Below, piece after piece: positions 43,786 through 52,029 of a stretch of 64,000 nucleotides of DNA (its first letter is position 1; every line of letters starts with the position of its first letter). The notes beneath the pieces were generated by a model. The model saw nothing but the letters and a program-made list of their open reading frames with translations, was not told the DNA's origin and did no database searches. Source of the stretch: Micromonospora violae (GTDB lineage Bacteria > Actinomycetota > Actinomycetes > Mycobacteriales > Micromonosporaceae); NCBI RefSeq assembly GCF_004217135.1, contig NZ_SHKK01000001.1, forward strand, positions 1,488,001-1,552,000. The letters are read 5' to 3'. A program made the translations under genes and the position numbers.

Positions 43786-45156
43786 TCAGCAGGCCGGGTA
43801 GAGGCGGCGGGTGCCGACCCCGGCCGCGTACGCCTCGCGGTCACTGAACCGGCAGCCGTAGTCCGGCCGGGCCACCACCGCCGGGTCGGTCACGCTGTCG
43901 CCGGCCGGGCGCTTGCCGGTGCGTACCCAGGACACCAGGTCGTCCCAGGCGGCGCCGGCCTCGGCCGGGGTGAACTCGCAGTGCTGCGTGGCCCGGATCG
44001 CCCGCTGCACCACCAGCCTGCTGCGACCGTGCCGTGCCACGTCGGTGGCGTACGCCTGCGCCATGCTGAACGGTACGAACAGGTCGCCGAGACCGTGCAG
44101 GCTCAGCACCGGCGCGCTCGGGCGGCCGGCGATCCGCGGCACCTCGGTCAACGTCGGCAGGAGCCGCTGACGCACGTTCTCCGGGGCCACCCGCCGCACG
44201 CTCGCGTTGACGTCGACCGGGCTGTTCGGGGCGTAGCGGGTGAGCAGGTTGGTGGAGAGCTGACCGGGCCGCTGCGCCGGGGAGTTGCCGCTCCCGGTGG
44301 GCACGCTGATCGAGAAGAGGAAGTCCTTCCAGAGCGCGAACGCCGCGTCCGCCCCCGGGCGCGGCCCGCCGGAACGGTTCACGGTGATCGCCCGCAGTTG
44401 CTTGCCCCGGTCCGTGGTGGTGTCCGGCCCGGTCGGGGTCAGCCCGGCCAGACCGAGCGCCACCTGGATGCGGGGTACCGCGTTGGTCAGGTAGTCGGCC
44501 GGCGTCGGGTACGCCGGCACCCCGGCGAGGGCCTGCGCGACCAGGTTGTAATCCAGGTAGAAGTCGAGCAGCGTCTGGTCGCCGAGCACCCCGCACATCG
44601 GCAACGCGCCGTCGTAGTAGCCGGGGTACTGCTCCAGCGAACGACCGATGACGTACCCACCCATCGACACCCCGGCGACGTAGACGTGCTGCGGCCGGCG
44701 GACGGTCCGCCCGAAGTGGTCGGCGAGATCCTTCGTCCCCAGCACCCCGGAACGGATGTCGAACCCGTTACGGTCGTACGAGGACGACGCCCAGGCGTAC
44801 CCCTGCTCCAGGAGCCGCTGGCGCAGCTCGAACCCGGGCGGTTCCGGCGAGAGCACGGTGCCCTGACCGCGGTACCCGTGCGCCCACAGCACCAGATCGC
44901 CGTTCCACCGCCCGGGGACCTCGATGATGTACCCAGCGTGGCGGTGTACGCCCTGGCGTACCGTCGTCGATTTTCCTCCCACGACCAACGGGGCCAGCGG
45001 CGGATTCTCGATGGTGTAGCCGGGCAGCGGCTCGCTGCCCCTCGGGTCGCGACCGGTGGCACCGGCCGGCGCGGCACCGGCCAGCCCGATCGCGAGGGTG
45101 ACCGTCGCGGTCGCGGCGAGCAACCGGCGCAGGGTGCGAACGGGTGTGGACAGCAT
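43786..45156 (-). CDS. Secreted alpha/beta hydrolase
   Basis: A 456-residue exported enzyme. The signal peptide (LLAATATVTLAIGLAGAAPAGA) is followed by LVLWAHGYRGQG (oxyanion region), VYVAGVSMGGYVIGRSLEQYPGYYDG (nucleophile Ser), LHGLGDLFVPF (acid) and ATQHCEFTP (base), a full catalytic triad in tannase/prolyl-oligopeptidase-like order. The C terminus repeats aromatic/Cys motifs (PDYGCRFSDREAY...LYPAC) that may be a disulfide-linked tail. Substrate unknown. ATG at 45156. Confidence 0.82.
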   Translation of the reverse strand: MLSTPVRTLRRLLAATATVTLAIGLAGAAPAGATGRDPRGSEPLPGYTIENPPLAPLVVGGKSTTVRQGVHRHAGYIIEVPGRWNGDLVLWAHGYRGQGTVLSPEPPGFELRQRLLEQGYAWASSSYDRNGFDIRSGVLGTKDLADHFGRTVRRPQHVYVAGVSMGGYVIGRSLEQYPGYYDGALPMCGVLGDQTLLDFYLDYNLVAQALAGVPAYPTPADYLTNAVPRIQVALGLAGLTPTGPDTTTDRGKQLRAITVNRSGGPRPGADAAFALWKDFLFSISVPTGSGNSPAQRPGQLSTNLLTRYAPNSPVDVNASVRRVAPENVRQRLLPTLTEVPRIAGRPSAPVLSLHGLGDLFVPFSMAQAYATDVARHGRSRLVVQRAIRATQHCEFTPAEAGAAWDDLVSWVRTGKRPAGDSVTDPAVVARPDYGCRFSDREAYAAGVGTRRLYPAC

Positions 45157-45414
45157 CGACGCTCCCCATCGGACGGTTTGTCGCCCGGGGGCGACCAGCG
45201 GGACGGTTGCCTACCGGCCGGTAGCGTCCTGAACCTAGAACCGCCGTCGACCAGTGTCAATGGGTACGCTGATCGGCCGGTCAGGCACGACTGTGCAGCC
45301 GCTCAGGTCGCGTGGTATGCGCCGCGCGCGGGTCCGGCCGGCTGCGCTCATCCGTGGTGGCCGTGCCGTACCCGGTCGCGTGGGCCGGTCGGTCCGTCAG
45401 GTTGACTGGTCGTC

Positions 45415-45741
45415 GTGGACGAGTCGATCTGGGAGGCGGCCCGCGCGTCGCGCGGCTGGCTGGACGCAGCGAACGGAACCGGGCAGACCGAACTGACCTG
45501 CCGCATCCTCAAGCTGACCGAGGAAGCGGGGGAGGCGTCGGCCGCCTGGATCGGGCTGCTCGGGCAGAATCCGCGCAAAGGTGTCACCCACACCCGAGAG
45601 GATGTCGCGGCGGAACTGGCCGACGTCGCCTTCACCGCCCTGGTGGCCATCGAAAGCCTGGGGCTGGACGCCCAGACGGCCCTGAACGCCTGCGCCGCAA
45701 AAGTGCGCTCCCGCCTGAACGGCCCTATGTCCGCATTGTGA
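45415..45741 (+). CDS. MazG-like nucleotide pyrophosphohydrolase family protein
   Basis: A 108-residue all-helical protein with the ExxE-x(12+)-ExxD metal site seen as KLTEEAGEASAAW and ELADVAFTALVAIE, typical of the MazG-like family that hydrolyses non-canonical NTPs. It is about half the size of full MazG. GTG at 45415 begins DESIWEAARASRGW; no good ribosome site is visible, so a leaderless message is possible (TTGACT at 45402). Followed by a palindromic repeat. Confidence 0.82.
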   Translation: MDESIWEAARASRGWLDAANGTGQTELTCRILKLTEEAGEASAAWIGLLGQNPRKGVTHTREDVAAELADVAFTALVAIESLGLDAQTALNACAAKVRSRLNGPMSAL

Positions 45742-45772
45742 GTGCTGCGTCGGTCGGCATGATCGTGATCGA

Positions 45773-45836
45773 CTCGGGTTTCATGAAGTCGGGGGGTCCC
45801 GTCCGTCCCGGATGCCCCGACTTTCATGAACTCGAG
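45773..45836. repeat. Palindromic repeat, two 22-base arms
   Basis: Arms at 45773-45794 and 45815-45836 are complementary apart from one substitution and a balancing one-base shift around TTTCATGAA; the loop is 20 bases. It follows the MazG-like gene by 31 bases and could end its transcript, but its style is that of a dispersed palindromic element. Confidence 0.6.
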
Positions 45837-45959
45837 TGGATCACCCGAGTGAGGGCCGATTCGACACCGCCGGCCTGACGTCGGTTTGGGTGGTTTGTCC
45901 GGTGAGGGGTGGTTGTGGGGTGTGGCCGGGCGCACCCGTGCGGTGGAATCGTCGCTGGC

Positions 45960-46300
45960 CCGGGGTCGTTACACATCCTGACGATCGCAGCACCACTGCC
46001 CGCCCGGCCCGCACGGGTGTGGGACGCCGGCACCAACCGCCCGGCCACCATCTTGATGTGGGTGCCGGGAGGTGGGCCGCCCGGGAATGACCCTGGACCC
46101 GCGGTCGTTGCAGTCCCCACGACCGACCGCACCGCCTCGATGTGGGTGCCTGGCAGGTGGGCCAACCTCCGGGAATGACCCCGACCGCCCGGTCGTTGCA
46201 GTCCCCACGACCAACCGCCCGGCCAGCGCCTCGATGAGGGTGCCGGCGGACAGGCCGCCTCGGGAATGACCCCGGCCGCCTGGTCGTTACACAGGGACCC
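45960..46300. repeat. About 90-bp imperfect tandem repeat, three copies plus a diverged one
   Basis: Landmark GGTCGTT recurs at 45964, 46103, 46191 and 46282, GGGAATGACC at 46083, 46171 and 46262, and (C/T)TCGATG(T/A)GGGTGCC at 46052, 46136 and 46230. Each unit also has CAGTCCCCACGACC. All reading frames through 45742-46461 look like repeat translation rather than genes; no other feature is seen apart from the palindrome at 45773. Confidence 0.7.
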
Positions 46301-46461
46301 GGCGCCACGAGCCCCCGCTCGCAGGTCGCCGACCCCGACGCCCAGCGGGGCGTCACCCCCTCAGACTTTCCCCCTTGTTTGTGCAGCGCCGGACGAGGTG
46401 CTCACACCCTGCCGCCGCCCCCTGGCGGTCGGGTGTTCCTACCCCCGAAGGAGCTACCCCC

Positions 46462-47046
46462 ATGAACACGATCATTCGTAAGAGCGTGCTGTCCGTTGCT
46501 GGTCTCGCGTTCGCCGGTGGTGTCTTCGCCGGCCCGATCGCCCACGTAGCCAACCCGGTCGACGCCAAGCCGGCTGCGGTCGCGGTGCAGGCTGACAAGC
46601 CCGACACCAGCAAGCTGATCCCGCACGGCACCCAGGGCGACCAGTCGCACATCACCCTGAACGACGAGCAGACCGCCAACGTCAAGGCGATCATCGCCGC
46701 CACGAAGAAGGCCGGTATGCCCGAGCGGGCCGCGGTGATCTCGATCGCGACGAGCCTGCAGGAGTCGAAGCTGGAGAACCTGGGTCACCTGGGTGACATG
46801 AACGACCACGACTCGCTGGGCCTGTTCCAGCAGCGCCCGAGCTCGGGTTGGGGTACCCCGGAGCAGATCACCAACCCTGAGTACTCGACGACGGCGTTCC
46901 TGAAGGGTCTGAAGCAGGTCGACGGTTGGCAGGACATGCCGCTGACCGAGGCCGCGCAGACGGTGCAGGTGTCGGCTTACCCGGACGCCTACGCCCAGTG
47001 GGAGCAGCAGGCTGCTGACCTGGTTGCCCAGTACTGGAACAGCTGA
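46462..47046 (+). CDS. Secreted lysozyme-like protein, paralogue 2
   Basis: A 194-residue paralogue of the gene at 43014, without its low-complexity spacer. Signal peptide NTIIRKSVLSVAGLAFAGGVFAGP; then KLIPHGTQGDQSHITLNDEQ, ATSLQESKLENLGHLG (candidate catalytic Glu), NDHDSLGLFQQRPSSGWG and AAQTVQVSAYPDAYAQWEQQAADLVAQYW. Likely a cell-wall hydrolase. ATG at 46462 has GAAGGAG eight bases upstream. Strong terminator after the gene. Confidence 0.83.
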   Translation: MNTIIRKSVLSVAGLAFAGGVFAGPIAHVANPVDAKPAAVAVQADKPDTSKLIPHGTQGDQSHITLNDEQTANVKAIIAATKKAGMPERAAVISIATSLQESKLENLGHLGDMNDHDSLGLFQQRPSSGWGTPEQITNPEYSTTAFLKGLKQVDGWQDMPLTEAAQTVQVSAYPDAYAQWEQQAADLVAQYWNS

Positions 47047-47088
47047 CCCACAGCACCACCACCGCACCACCGCACGACAGGACACCGA

Positions 47089-47128
47089 CCGCTGGCCGGC
47101 ACCCGCAACCTGGGGTGCCGGCCAGCGG
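47089..47128 (+). terminator. Terminator hairpin
   Basis: Perfect 16-bp stem CCGCTGGCCGGCACCC with its complement and an 8-base loop, 42 bases after the stop of the lysozyme-like gene. Confidence 0.78.
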
Positions 47129-47141
47129 CCTCCCTGCTGTT

Positions 47142-47230
47142 GCCGCCGCCGCCCGCCGCCGCCCGCCGCCGCCCGCCGCCGCCCGCCGCCGCCCGCCGCC
47201 GCCCGCCGCCGCCCGCCGCCGCCCGCCGCC
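47142..47230. repeat. 10-bp tandem repeat (GCCCGCCGCC), eight exact copies
   Basis: Eight perfect decamers at 47151-47230 preceded by a partial unit. Like the 7-bp array it keeps reading frames open and yields false PPPPAAARRR peptides. It separates the lysozyme-like gene from the IS30 left end. Confidence 0.95.
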
Positions 47231-47333
47231 GGCTGTCGTTTGTCGGTCGCTCGATGCGTTCGTCGGTCGGGCGGGCTGGAGATGTAAGGCCCTCTCGGGG
47301 AGGCGAATGCGTCCTCTGGTCGGGGGTTGCCTG

Positions 47334-48474
47334 GAGATCTTGGACAGTTTTCGTTCGCACGGCGGGCTCAACCGGTGGTTGCAACACCCTTCGGTGATTG
47401 TCGTTGGGGTGGTTATGGCGTCGAGGTTGAGCCCGCTGGAGCGGGAGCAGATTGGGTTGGGTCGGGCTGCGGGTGAGTCGTTGCGGTCGATCGCGCGAAG
47501 GTTGGGGCGGTCGGTGTCGACGATCTCGCGGGAGGTGGGTCGGTTCGAGCGCTATGGGCAGCGGTATCAGCCGTTGATGGCGCAGTGGGCGTCGTTTCTG
47601 CGGCATAACCGGTCCGGGCGGGTGCCGCGGTTGGCTGTTGACGGGCCGTTGCGTCAGGTGGTGCTGGATATGCTGCGACGACGTCGTTCGCCGCAGCAGA
47701 TCAGTGCCCGGCTGCGGACGCAGTTCCCGGACACGCCGGAGATGTGGGTGTCGCACGAGACGATTTACCAGGCGATCTACCTGCAGGCGCGGGGCAATCT
47801 GCGTGCGGACTTGACGCGGCAGATGGCGTTGCGCTCGGGTCGGGCCGCCCGCCGCCGCCGGCCGGCGAGCGCCGGGGCGGTGCGTTCAGCTAGGCCCTGG
47901 GTGAACCTGCGCATCGCTGACCGGCCAGCCGAGGTCGCTGACCGGGCGGTGCCGGGGCATTGGGAGGGTGACCTGCTCGAAGGGGTCCGTCGGGGTGGGC
48001 GCGGTGGTTCCGCGATCGCCACGTTGGTGGAACGCGCTACCCGGTTCGTGATCCTGGTCGGGCTGCCCGAGGGCAAGGTCTCCGAACACGTCGTGTCCCA
48101 GCTGGCCACCGCGATGACCTGGCTCCCACAACGGTTGAGGGCCTCGCTGACCTGGGACCAGGGCGTCGAGATGGCCCGCCACCGTGACTTCACCATCGCC
48201 ACCGACTGCCCGGTCTACTTCTGCGACCCCCACAGCCCCTGGCAACGCGGCAGCAACGAGAACACCAACGGGCTGCTGCGCCAGTACTTCCCCAAGGGCC
48301 AATTCGACTTCACCACCATCGACCAGGCCGGCCTCGACCACGTCGCCGACGAACTCAACGACCGCCCCCGCATGACCCTGGGCTGGGCCACCCCAGGTGA
48401 GAAGATGACCCAGCTACTCGGTGTTGCAACCACCGGTTGAGCCCGCCCACAGAACGGAAACTGTCCAAGATCTC
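47334..48474 (+). mobile_element. IS30 family insertion sequence
   Basis: Long terminal inverted repeats of about 55 bp (47334-47388 and 48420-48474), matching except for a cluster of about five and one or two other bases; they begin GAGATCTTGGACAGTTT. One intact transposase is inside, its stop lying within the right repeat. The flanks show no certain target duplication. Total 1141 bp. Confidence 0.9.
47415..48440 (+). CDS. IS30 family transposase
   Basis: A 341-residue DDE transposase. The N-terminal helix-turn-helix is LSPLEREQIGLGRAAGESLRSIARRLGRSVSTISREV, then QISARLRTQFPDTPEMWVSHETIYQAIY. Catalytic residues are Asp in GHWEGDLLEG, Asp in LTWDQGVEMARH and Glu in SPWQRGSNENTNGLLRQYFPKG. 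It appears full length and intact. ATG at 47415; the longer frame upstream reads through the decamer repeat and is not real protein. Confidence 0.94.
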   Translation: MASRLSPLEREQIGLGRAAGESLRSIARRLGRSVSTISREVGRFERYGQRYQPLMAQWASFLRHNRSGRVPRLAVDGPLRQVVLDMLRRRRSPQQISARLRTQFPDTPEMWVSHETIYQAIYLQARGNLRADLTRQMALRSGRAARRRRPASAGAVRSARPWVNLRIADRPAEVADRAVPGHWEGDLLEGVRRGGRGGSAIATLVERATRFVILVGLPEGKVSEHVVSQLATAMTWLPQRLRASLTWDQGVEMARHRDFTIATDCPVYFCDPHSPWQRGSNENTNGLLRQYFPKGQFDFTTIDQAGLDHVADELNDRPRMTLGWATPGEKMTQLLGVATTG

Positions 48475-48570
48475 GCGTTTGGCGACGTGGCGGGATGAGG
48501 TGATCGACGCCAAGCGATGGTTGCCGGTCTTAACAGCGTGCTGGTGTCCGCCAGCAACCAGCGGACCCGC

Positions 48571-48749
48571 GCCGATGAGCCCGGACCAGGTCGGACCATG
48601 CCGCCAAGCCGCGCTGCGCCGATGAGCCCGGACCAGACCAGGCAGTGCCGACAAGCCCAGGCCGATGAGCCCGGGACCAGGTTGGGCCGCGCCGACAAGT
48701 CCGTGCCGATGAATCCCGGAGCAGGCCAGACAGCGCCGATGTGCGAGCG
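48571..48749. repeat. About 45-bp imperfect tandem repeat, four copies
   Basis: GCCGATGAGCCCGG-type cores begin at 48571, 48618, 48661 and 48705 (spacings 47, 43, 44), each followed by a GACCAG- or GCAGGCC-like and a GCCGACAAG-like stretch. The 48475-48849 gap between IS30 and the pirin gene contains no other feature. Confidence 0.65.
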
Positions 48750-48849
48750 CCGACAGGGCGGTGCCGTGACGACCACGGGCTGGTGAACCCCGCCCTGCCC
48801 TGGCGGGAAGCGCCGGGGTCGTTGGTTGGCGTGAGCGTACAGTCGGGCG

Positions 48850-49824
48850 GTGGAGCGTACTGAATCGATGCTGGCGCAGACCCGACCGCCTGGCGTGGCC
48901 GACGTCGATCCCGGCAGTGTGTTGTTGCCCGGCCACGATGTGCCGTTGGGTCGGTACACCACGGTGCGGCGGCTGCTTCCGCAGCGCGCCCGCCGGATGG
49001 TTGGCGCGTGGTGTTTCGTGGATCATTTCGGCCCGGACGATGTGGCTCAGCGGCCCGGTATGGAGGTACCGCCGCACCCGCACACCGGGTTGCAGACGGT
49101 GACCTGGCTGCTTGACGGGGAGATCCTGCACCGGGACAGCCTGGGCAGTGTGCAGCCGATTGTGCCCGGCCAGCTGAACGTGATGACCTCCGGGAACGGC
49201 ATCGCCCACTCGGAGCGTTCGCCGGCCACCCACCCGCCGGTGATGCACGGCGTGCAGCTCTGGGTGGCGCTGCCGGATCCGGCGCGGGCCGGGGCGGCGG
49301 ACTTCGCGCACCACGCCGACCTGCCGCGTTGGCGCGACGGCGAGGTGGACGCCACCCTGCTGGTTGGCGAGTTCGCCGGGGAGCGGTCACCGGCGGTGGT
49401 GCACACCCCGCTGGTGGGGGTGCAGCTGGAGTTGGGTGGTGCGGCGCCGACGACGCTGTCGTTGCGGCCCGATTTTGAGTACGCGGTGCTGGCGATGTCC
49501 GGGTCCGCGGAGGCGGCCGGGGTCGGGTTCGAGCCGGGGGCGCTGCTGTATCTGGGTTCGGGTCGTCGGGAGCTGACGGTGCGGGGTGGGCCTGGGGCGC
49601 GGTTGCTGCTGTTGGGCGGTACGCCGTTCGAGGAGCCGTTGGTGATGTGGTGGAACTTCGTGGGCCGGTCGCACGAGGAGATCGCCGCCGCCCGGGAGGA
49701 CTGGATGGCCGGCGCGAGTCGCTTCGGTGTGGTGGCCGACGATGCGGCGCCACCGCTGCTGGCGCCCGCCCTGCCCACGACCCGCCTCAAGGCCCGGGAC
49801 CGTACCGGCGGCCTGCACGGTTGA
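48850..49824 (+). CDS. Pirin family protein
   Basis: A 324-residue bicupin. The N-terminal cupin holds the metal ligands in PHPHTGLQTVTWLLDGEILHRDSLG and SERSP (HxH...H...E pattern), and VMTSGNGIAHSE is a pirin signature; the second cupin includes LLLLGGTPFEEPLVMWWNFVGRSHEEI. Pirins are iron proteins, some with quercetinase activity. GTG at 48850 is taken; ATG at 48868 is an alternative with a weak GGAG upstream. Confidence 0.9.
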   Translation: MERTESMLAQTRPPGVADVDPGSVLLPGHDVPLGRYTTVRRLLPQRARRMVGAWCFVDHFGPDDVAQRPGMEVPPHPHTGLQTVTWLLDGEILHRDSLGSVQPIVPGQLNVMTSGNGIAHSERSPATHPPVMHGVQLWVALPDPARAGAADFAHHADLPRWRDGEVDATLLVGEFAGERSPAVVHTPLVGVQLELGGAAPTTLSLRPDFEYAVLAMSGSAEAAGVGFEPGALLYLGSGRRELTVRGGPGARLLLLGGTPFEEPLVMWWNFVGRSHEEIAAAREDWMAGASRFGVVADDAAPPLLAPALPTTRLKARDRTGGLHG

Positions 49825-49881
49825 TGCCACCGGCGCGCCCGGCAAGGTGTGTGGCTGTCGGCGGCGCGGGTAGTCGCCGCC

Positions 49882-50550
49882 ATGGCGACCAGTTTGATCA
49901 CTCCGGTGGAGGACCGTAAACGTCTGGCGCGCCGGCTCGCCGGTAGCGGGCGGGGCTTCGCCGAGCAGTACGGGTTCCGGGTGACCAACAACCCGGCGAG
50001 CCTGTTCCAGGTTCTCTACCTGTCGGTGCTGCTGGCCCGTCGTGGTGATTTCCGGCGGGCGTTGGATGGGGCGCGGGCGGTCCGCGACGAGGGGTGGGAC
50101 AGCGCGGCCCGGCTGGCTCGTTCGCTGCACGAGGACCGGGTACGGGTGCTGCGCGCCAGCGGCCAACGTGGTGACGTGGACGCGTTGGCCGCCGCGCTGG
50201 GGGATCTGGCCCGGACGGTGGTCGAGCGGTACCGGGGTGATCTGCGCAGGTTGCGGGCGGTGGCGCACCACGACCCGGTGCGGGAGCGGGCGCTGCTCGC
50301 TGAGCTTCCGGGCGTCGACGACCAGGTCGTCGAGCTGTTTCTCCGGGAGGCGCAGGCGTTGTGGCGGGAGGTGGCTCCGGTCGCCGACCGGCGGGCGTTG
50401 GCGGCCGCGCGTCGGCTCGGGTTGGGCCGGTCGGCGGAGGACCTGGCGGGCCTGGCCACGGGTGAGTCGGAGCAGTTGGCCTGGCTGGTGGGGGCGTTGG
50501 CCCGGGTCGACCTGGAGCACCGGTACGCGGAGGTGACCGGTCGGCCGTGA
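49882..50550 (+). CDS. HhH-GPD-like (endonuclease III-type) protein
   Basis: A 222-residue helical protein. FRVTNNPASLFQVLYLSVLLARRGDF matches the first half of an HhH-GPD glycosylase fold, but the helix-hairpin-helix is degenerate (LLAELPGVDDQVVELFLREAQ), lacking the usual GVGxxTA and the catalytic Lys/Asp pair. It may bind DNA without glycosylase activity. ATG at 49882 (MATSLITPVEDRK) is chosen. It converges on the DUF1345 gene. Confidence 0.7.
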   Translation: MATSLITPVEDRKRLARRLAGSGRGFAEQYGFRVTNNPASLFQVLYLSVLLARRGDFRRALDGARAVRDEGWDSAARLARSLHEDRVRVLRASGQRGDVDALAAALGDLARTVVERYRGDLRRLRAVAHHDPVRERALLAELPGVDDQVVELFLREAQALWREVAPVADRRALAAARRLGLGRSAEDLAGLATGESEQLAWLVGALARVDLEHRYAEVTGRP

Positions 50551-50707
50551 CGTGCCCTGGCCCACACTTCCGCAAATTCTGACCAAACGGGGGATGTCCT
50601 GCCGTATGGTTGGACCCGGCAGTGCTGGCCGCTCGGTTCGGGTGGCCCTCCACCGCCAGGTGACCGTGACCGGTTCGGGAGCGGTTCACCGCCTGGGCAG
50701 GCGTCGT

Positions 50708-50742
50708 GGCGCCCTGGGTCGCGGTTCGTGACCAGGGGCGCC
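50708..50742. terminator. Bidirectional terminator-type hairpin
   Basis: GGCGCCCTGGGTC (50708-50720) pairs with GACCAGGGGCGCC (50730-50742) with one mismatch, 9-base loop, between converging genes. A weaker hairpin lies at about 50657-50695. The gap 50551-50857 has no gene. Confidence 0.55.
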
Positions 50743-50857
50743 CGCCTGTCCCGGCGCTCCGATCGGCCCACCCCGTGTCGCGCTCCGGGGCCTCGTGGCC
50801 GAAACAGACCAGAGCCCACCGAACCAGGCCCGAGCCCCACCGGAACAGGCCACAACC

Positions 50858-51523
50858 TCACTTGGCCAGACCCGCCAGCAGGTTCACCGTCACGGCGATG
50901 ATGAACGCCCCGAACAGGTACGACACCAACGAGTGCCGCAGCACCGTACGACGCATCTCGTTGCTGGTCAGGTTGGTGTCGGAGATCTGGAACGTCGTCC
51001 CAATGGTGAACGCGACGTACGCGAAGTCGGAGTAGCACGGCGGTTCGGGCTGGTTGAAGTTCACCCCGCCGTCCGGGCCCGTGTAGTAGATCCGGGCGTA
51101 CCGGGCGGCGAACACGGTGTGCACCACGAACCAGGAGAGCACCACGCTGAGCACTCCCAGGCCGCTGTGCAGTTCCCGGGTCGTCCCGGGGGGCGCGTTC
51201 TGGGAGCTGGCCACGACCAGCCCCACGGCCAGCAGGCTGGCCAGGCAGGCGACGAGCAGCAGGGCGTCCCGGATCGCCCGGTTCGGGTCCTCGTGGACGG
51301 CGAGTTGGGCGGTGCGCTCGGCGTCCATCGGCCAGATCTTGTGCCAGACCAGCACGAGCCAGCTCAGCGCGCCGACGTCCCAGCCGACGAGGGCGGCGAG
51401 CGGCAGCGGCAGCAGTAGTGCGAAGACGCAGCCGGCGATGATGCCGACCACCGCCACGACGGCGAGCTGTGCCGCGGCCGGGAAGCGTACATCCGCTGGC
51501 CGGGACGGGCCGGTGCGGGTCAT
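50858..51523 (-). CDS. DUF1345 domain-containing membrane protein
   Basis: A 221-residue membrane protein with five to six helices. FAARYARIYYTGPDGGVNF and YSDFAYVAFTIGTTFQISDTNLTS are the DUF1345 signature, followed by MRRTVLRHSLVSYLFGAFIIAVTVNLLAGL. Function unknown; the FTIG...TFQ segment resembles part of a two-helix ion-channel pore, and the family is distantly channel-like. Confidence 0.88.
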   Translation of the reverse strand: MTRTGPSRPADVRFPAAAQLAVVAVVGIIAGCVFALLLPLPLAALVGWDVGALSWLVLVWHKIWPMDAERTAQLAVHEDPNRAIRDALLLVACLASLLAVGLVVASSQNAPPGTTRELHSGLGVLSVVLSWFVVHTVFAARYARIYYTGPDGGVNFNQPEPPCYSDFAYVAFTIGTTFQISDTNLTSNEMRRTVLRHSLVSYLFGAFIIAVTVNLLAGLAK

Positions 51524-51601
51524 CCGTGCCGCTCCCCGGTCCGGGCGCTGGATGGTTCGTGCCGGGTGGCGACGACGGGATCGGGCACCGCCACCGCCGG
51601 G

Positions 51602-51874
51602 TCAGATGCCGCGCAGGTGCTGCGAGACCCGGTTGTGCTTCTTGTCCCGGGCCTGCTCGGCCCGCTGGGCGGGGCTCACCTCGGGTGCCGCTTCGATCCC
51701 GGCAGAGCGGGCCACCTCGGTCCCGTTGGCGTAGTCGACCGGCGGCAGGGCGCGGAGCGCCTTCAGCACGTCCGGCGGGGCACCTTCCCGTTCGGCTTCG
51801 CGGACCACGTCGTCCTTCTCGGCCGGGTAGTCCAGGCTCGACAGGTACTGCAGGACGTCGGCGTAGCTCGCCAT
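51602..51874 (-). CDS. DUF2795 domain-containing protein
   Basis: A 90-residue protein: YADVLQYLSSLDYPAEKDDVVREAEREGAPPDVLKALRALPPVDYANGTEV is the DUF2795 helical core found in many short actinomycete proteins, followed by a charged tail. Function unknown. ATG at 51874 has GAGGGAG eight bases upstream; a start at 51895 would add seven residues. Confidence 0.88.
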   Translation of the reverse strand: MASYADVLQYLSSLDYPAEKDDVVREAEREGAPPDVLKALRALPPVDYANGTEVARSAGIEAAPEVSPAQRAEQARDKKHNRVSQHLRGI

Positions 51875-52029
51875 GGCGTGGGCTCCCTCGGGCATCGGTG
51901 TGGTGACGACCGGCGGCGGTTACCCGTCCGCCGCCCGGTCACGCCCGCCGGCGGAGGAAACCCGGCGCCGTTTCTCCTCGGCCGCCGCGGGTACCCGCAG
52001 TCGCCGACGCGAGCCCAAGGGAGTACGCG

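Noticed and set aside
45909..46269. Small proteins encoded in the 90-bp repeats
   Set aside because: Frames follow the repeat units, have no ribosome site and change sense between units.
46052..46300. CRISPR array
   Set aside because: Units are about 90 bp, imperfect and contiguous without unique spacers; no cas genes are nearby.
47115..47414. N-terminal Pro/Arg extension of the IS30 transposase
   Set aside because: Encoded by the 10-bp repeat and the left terminal repeat; the family start is the ATG at 47415.
48571..48749. CRISPR array
   Set aside because: Short imperfect tandem units, no conserved repeat/spacer alternation and no cas genes.
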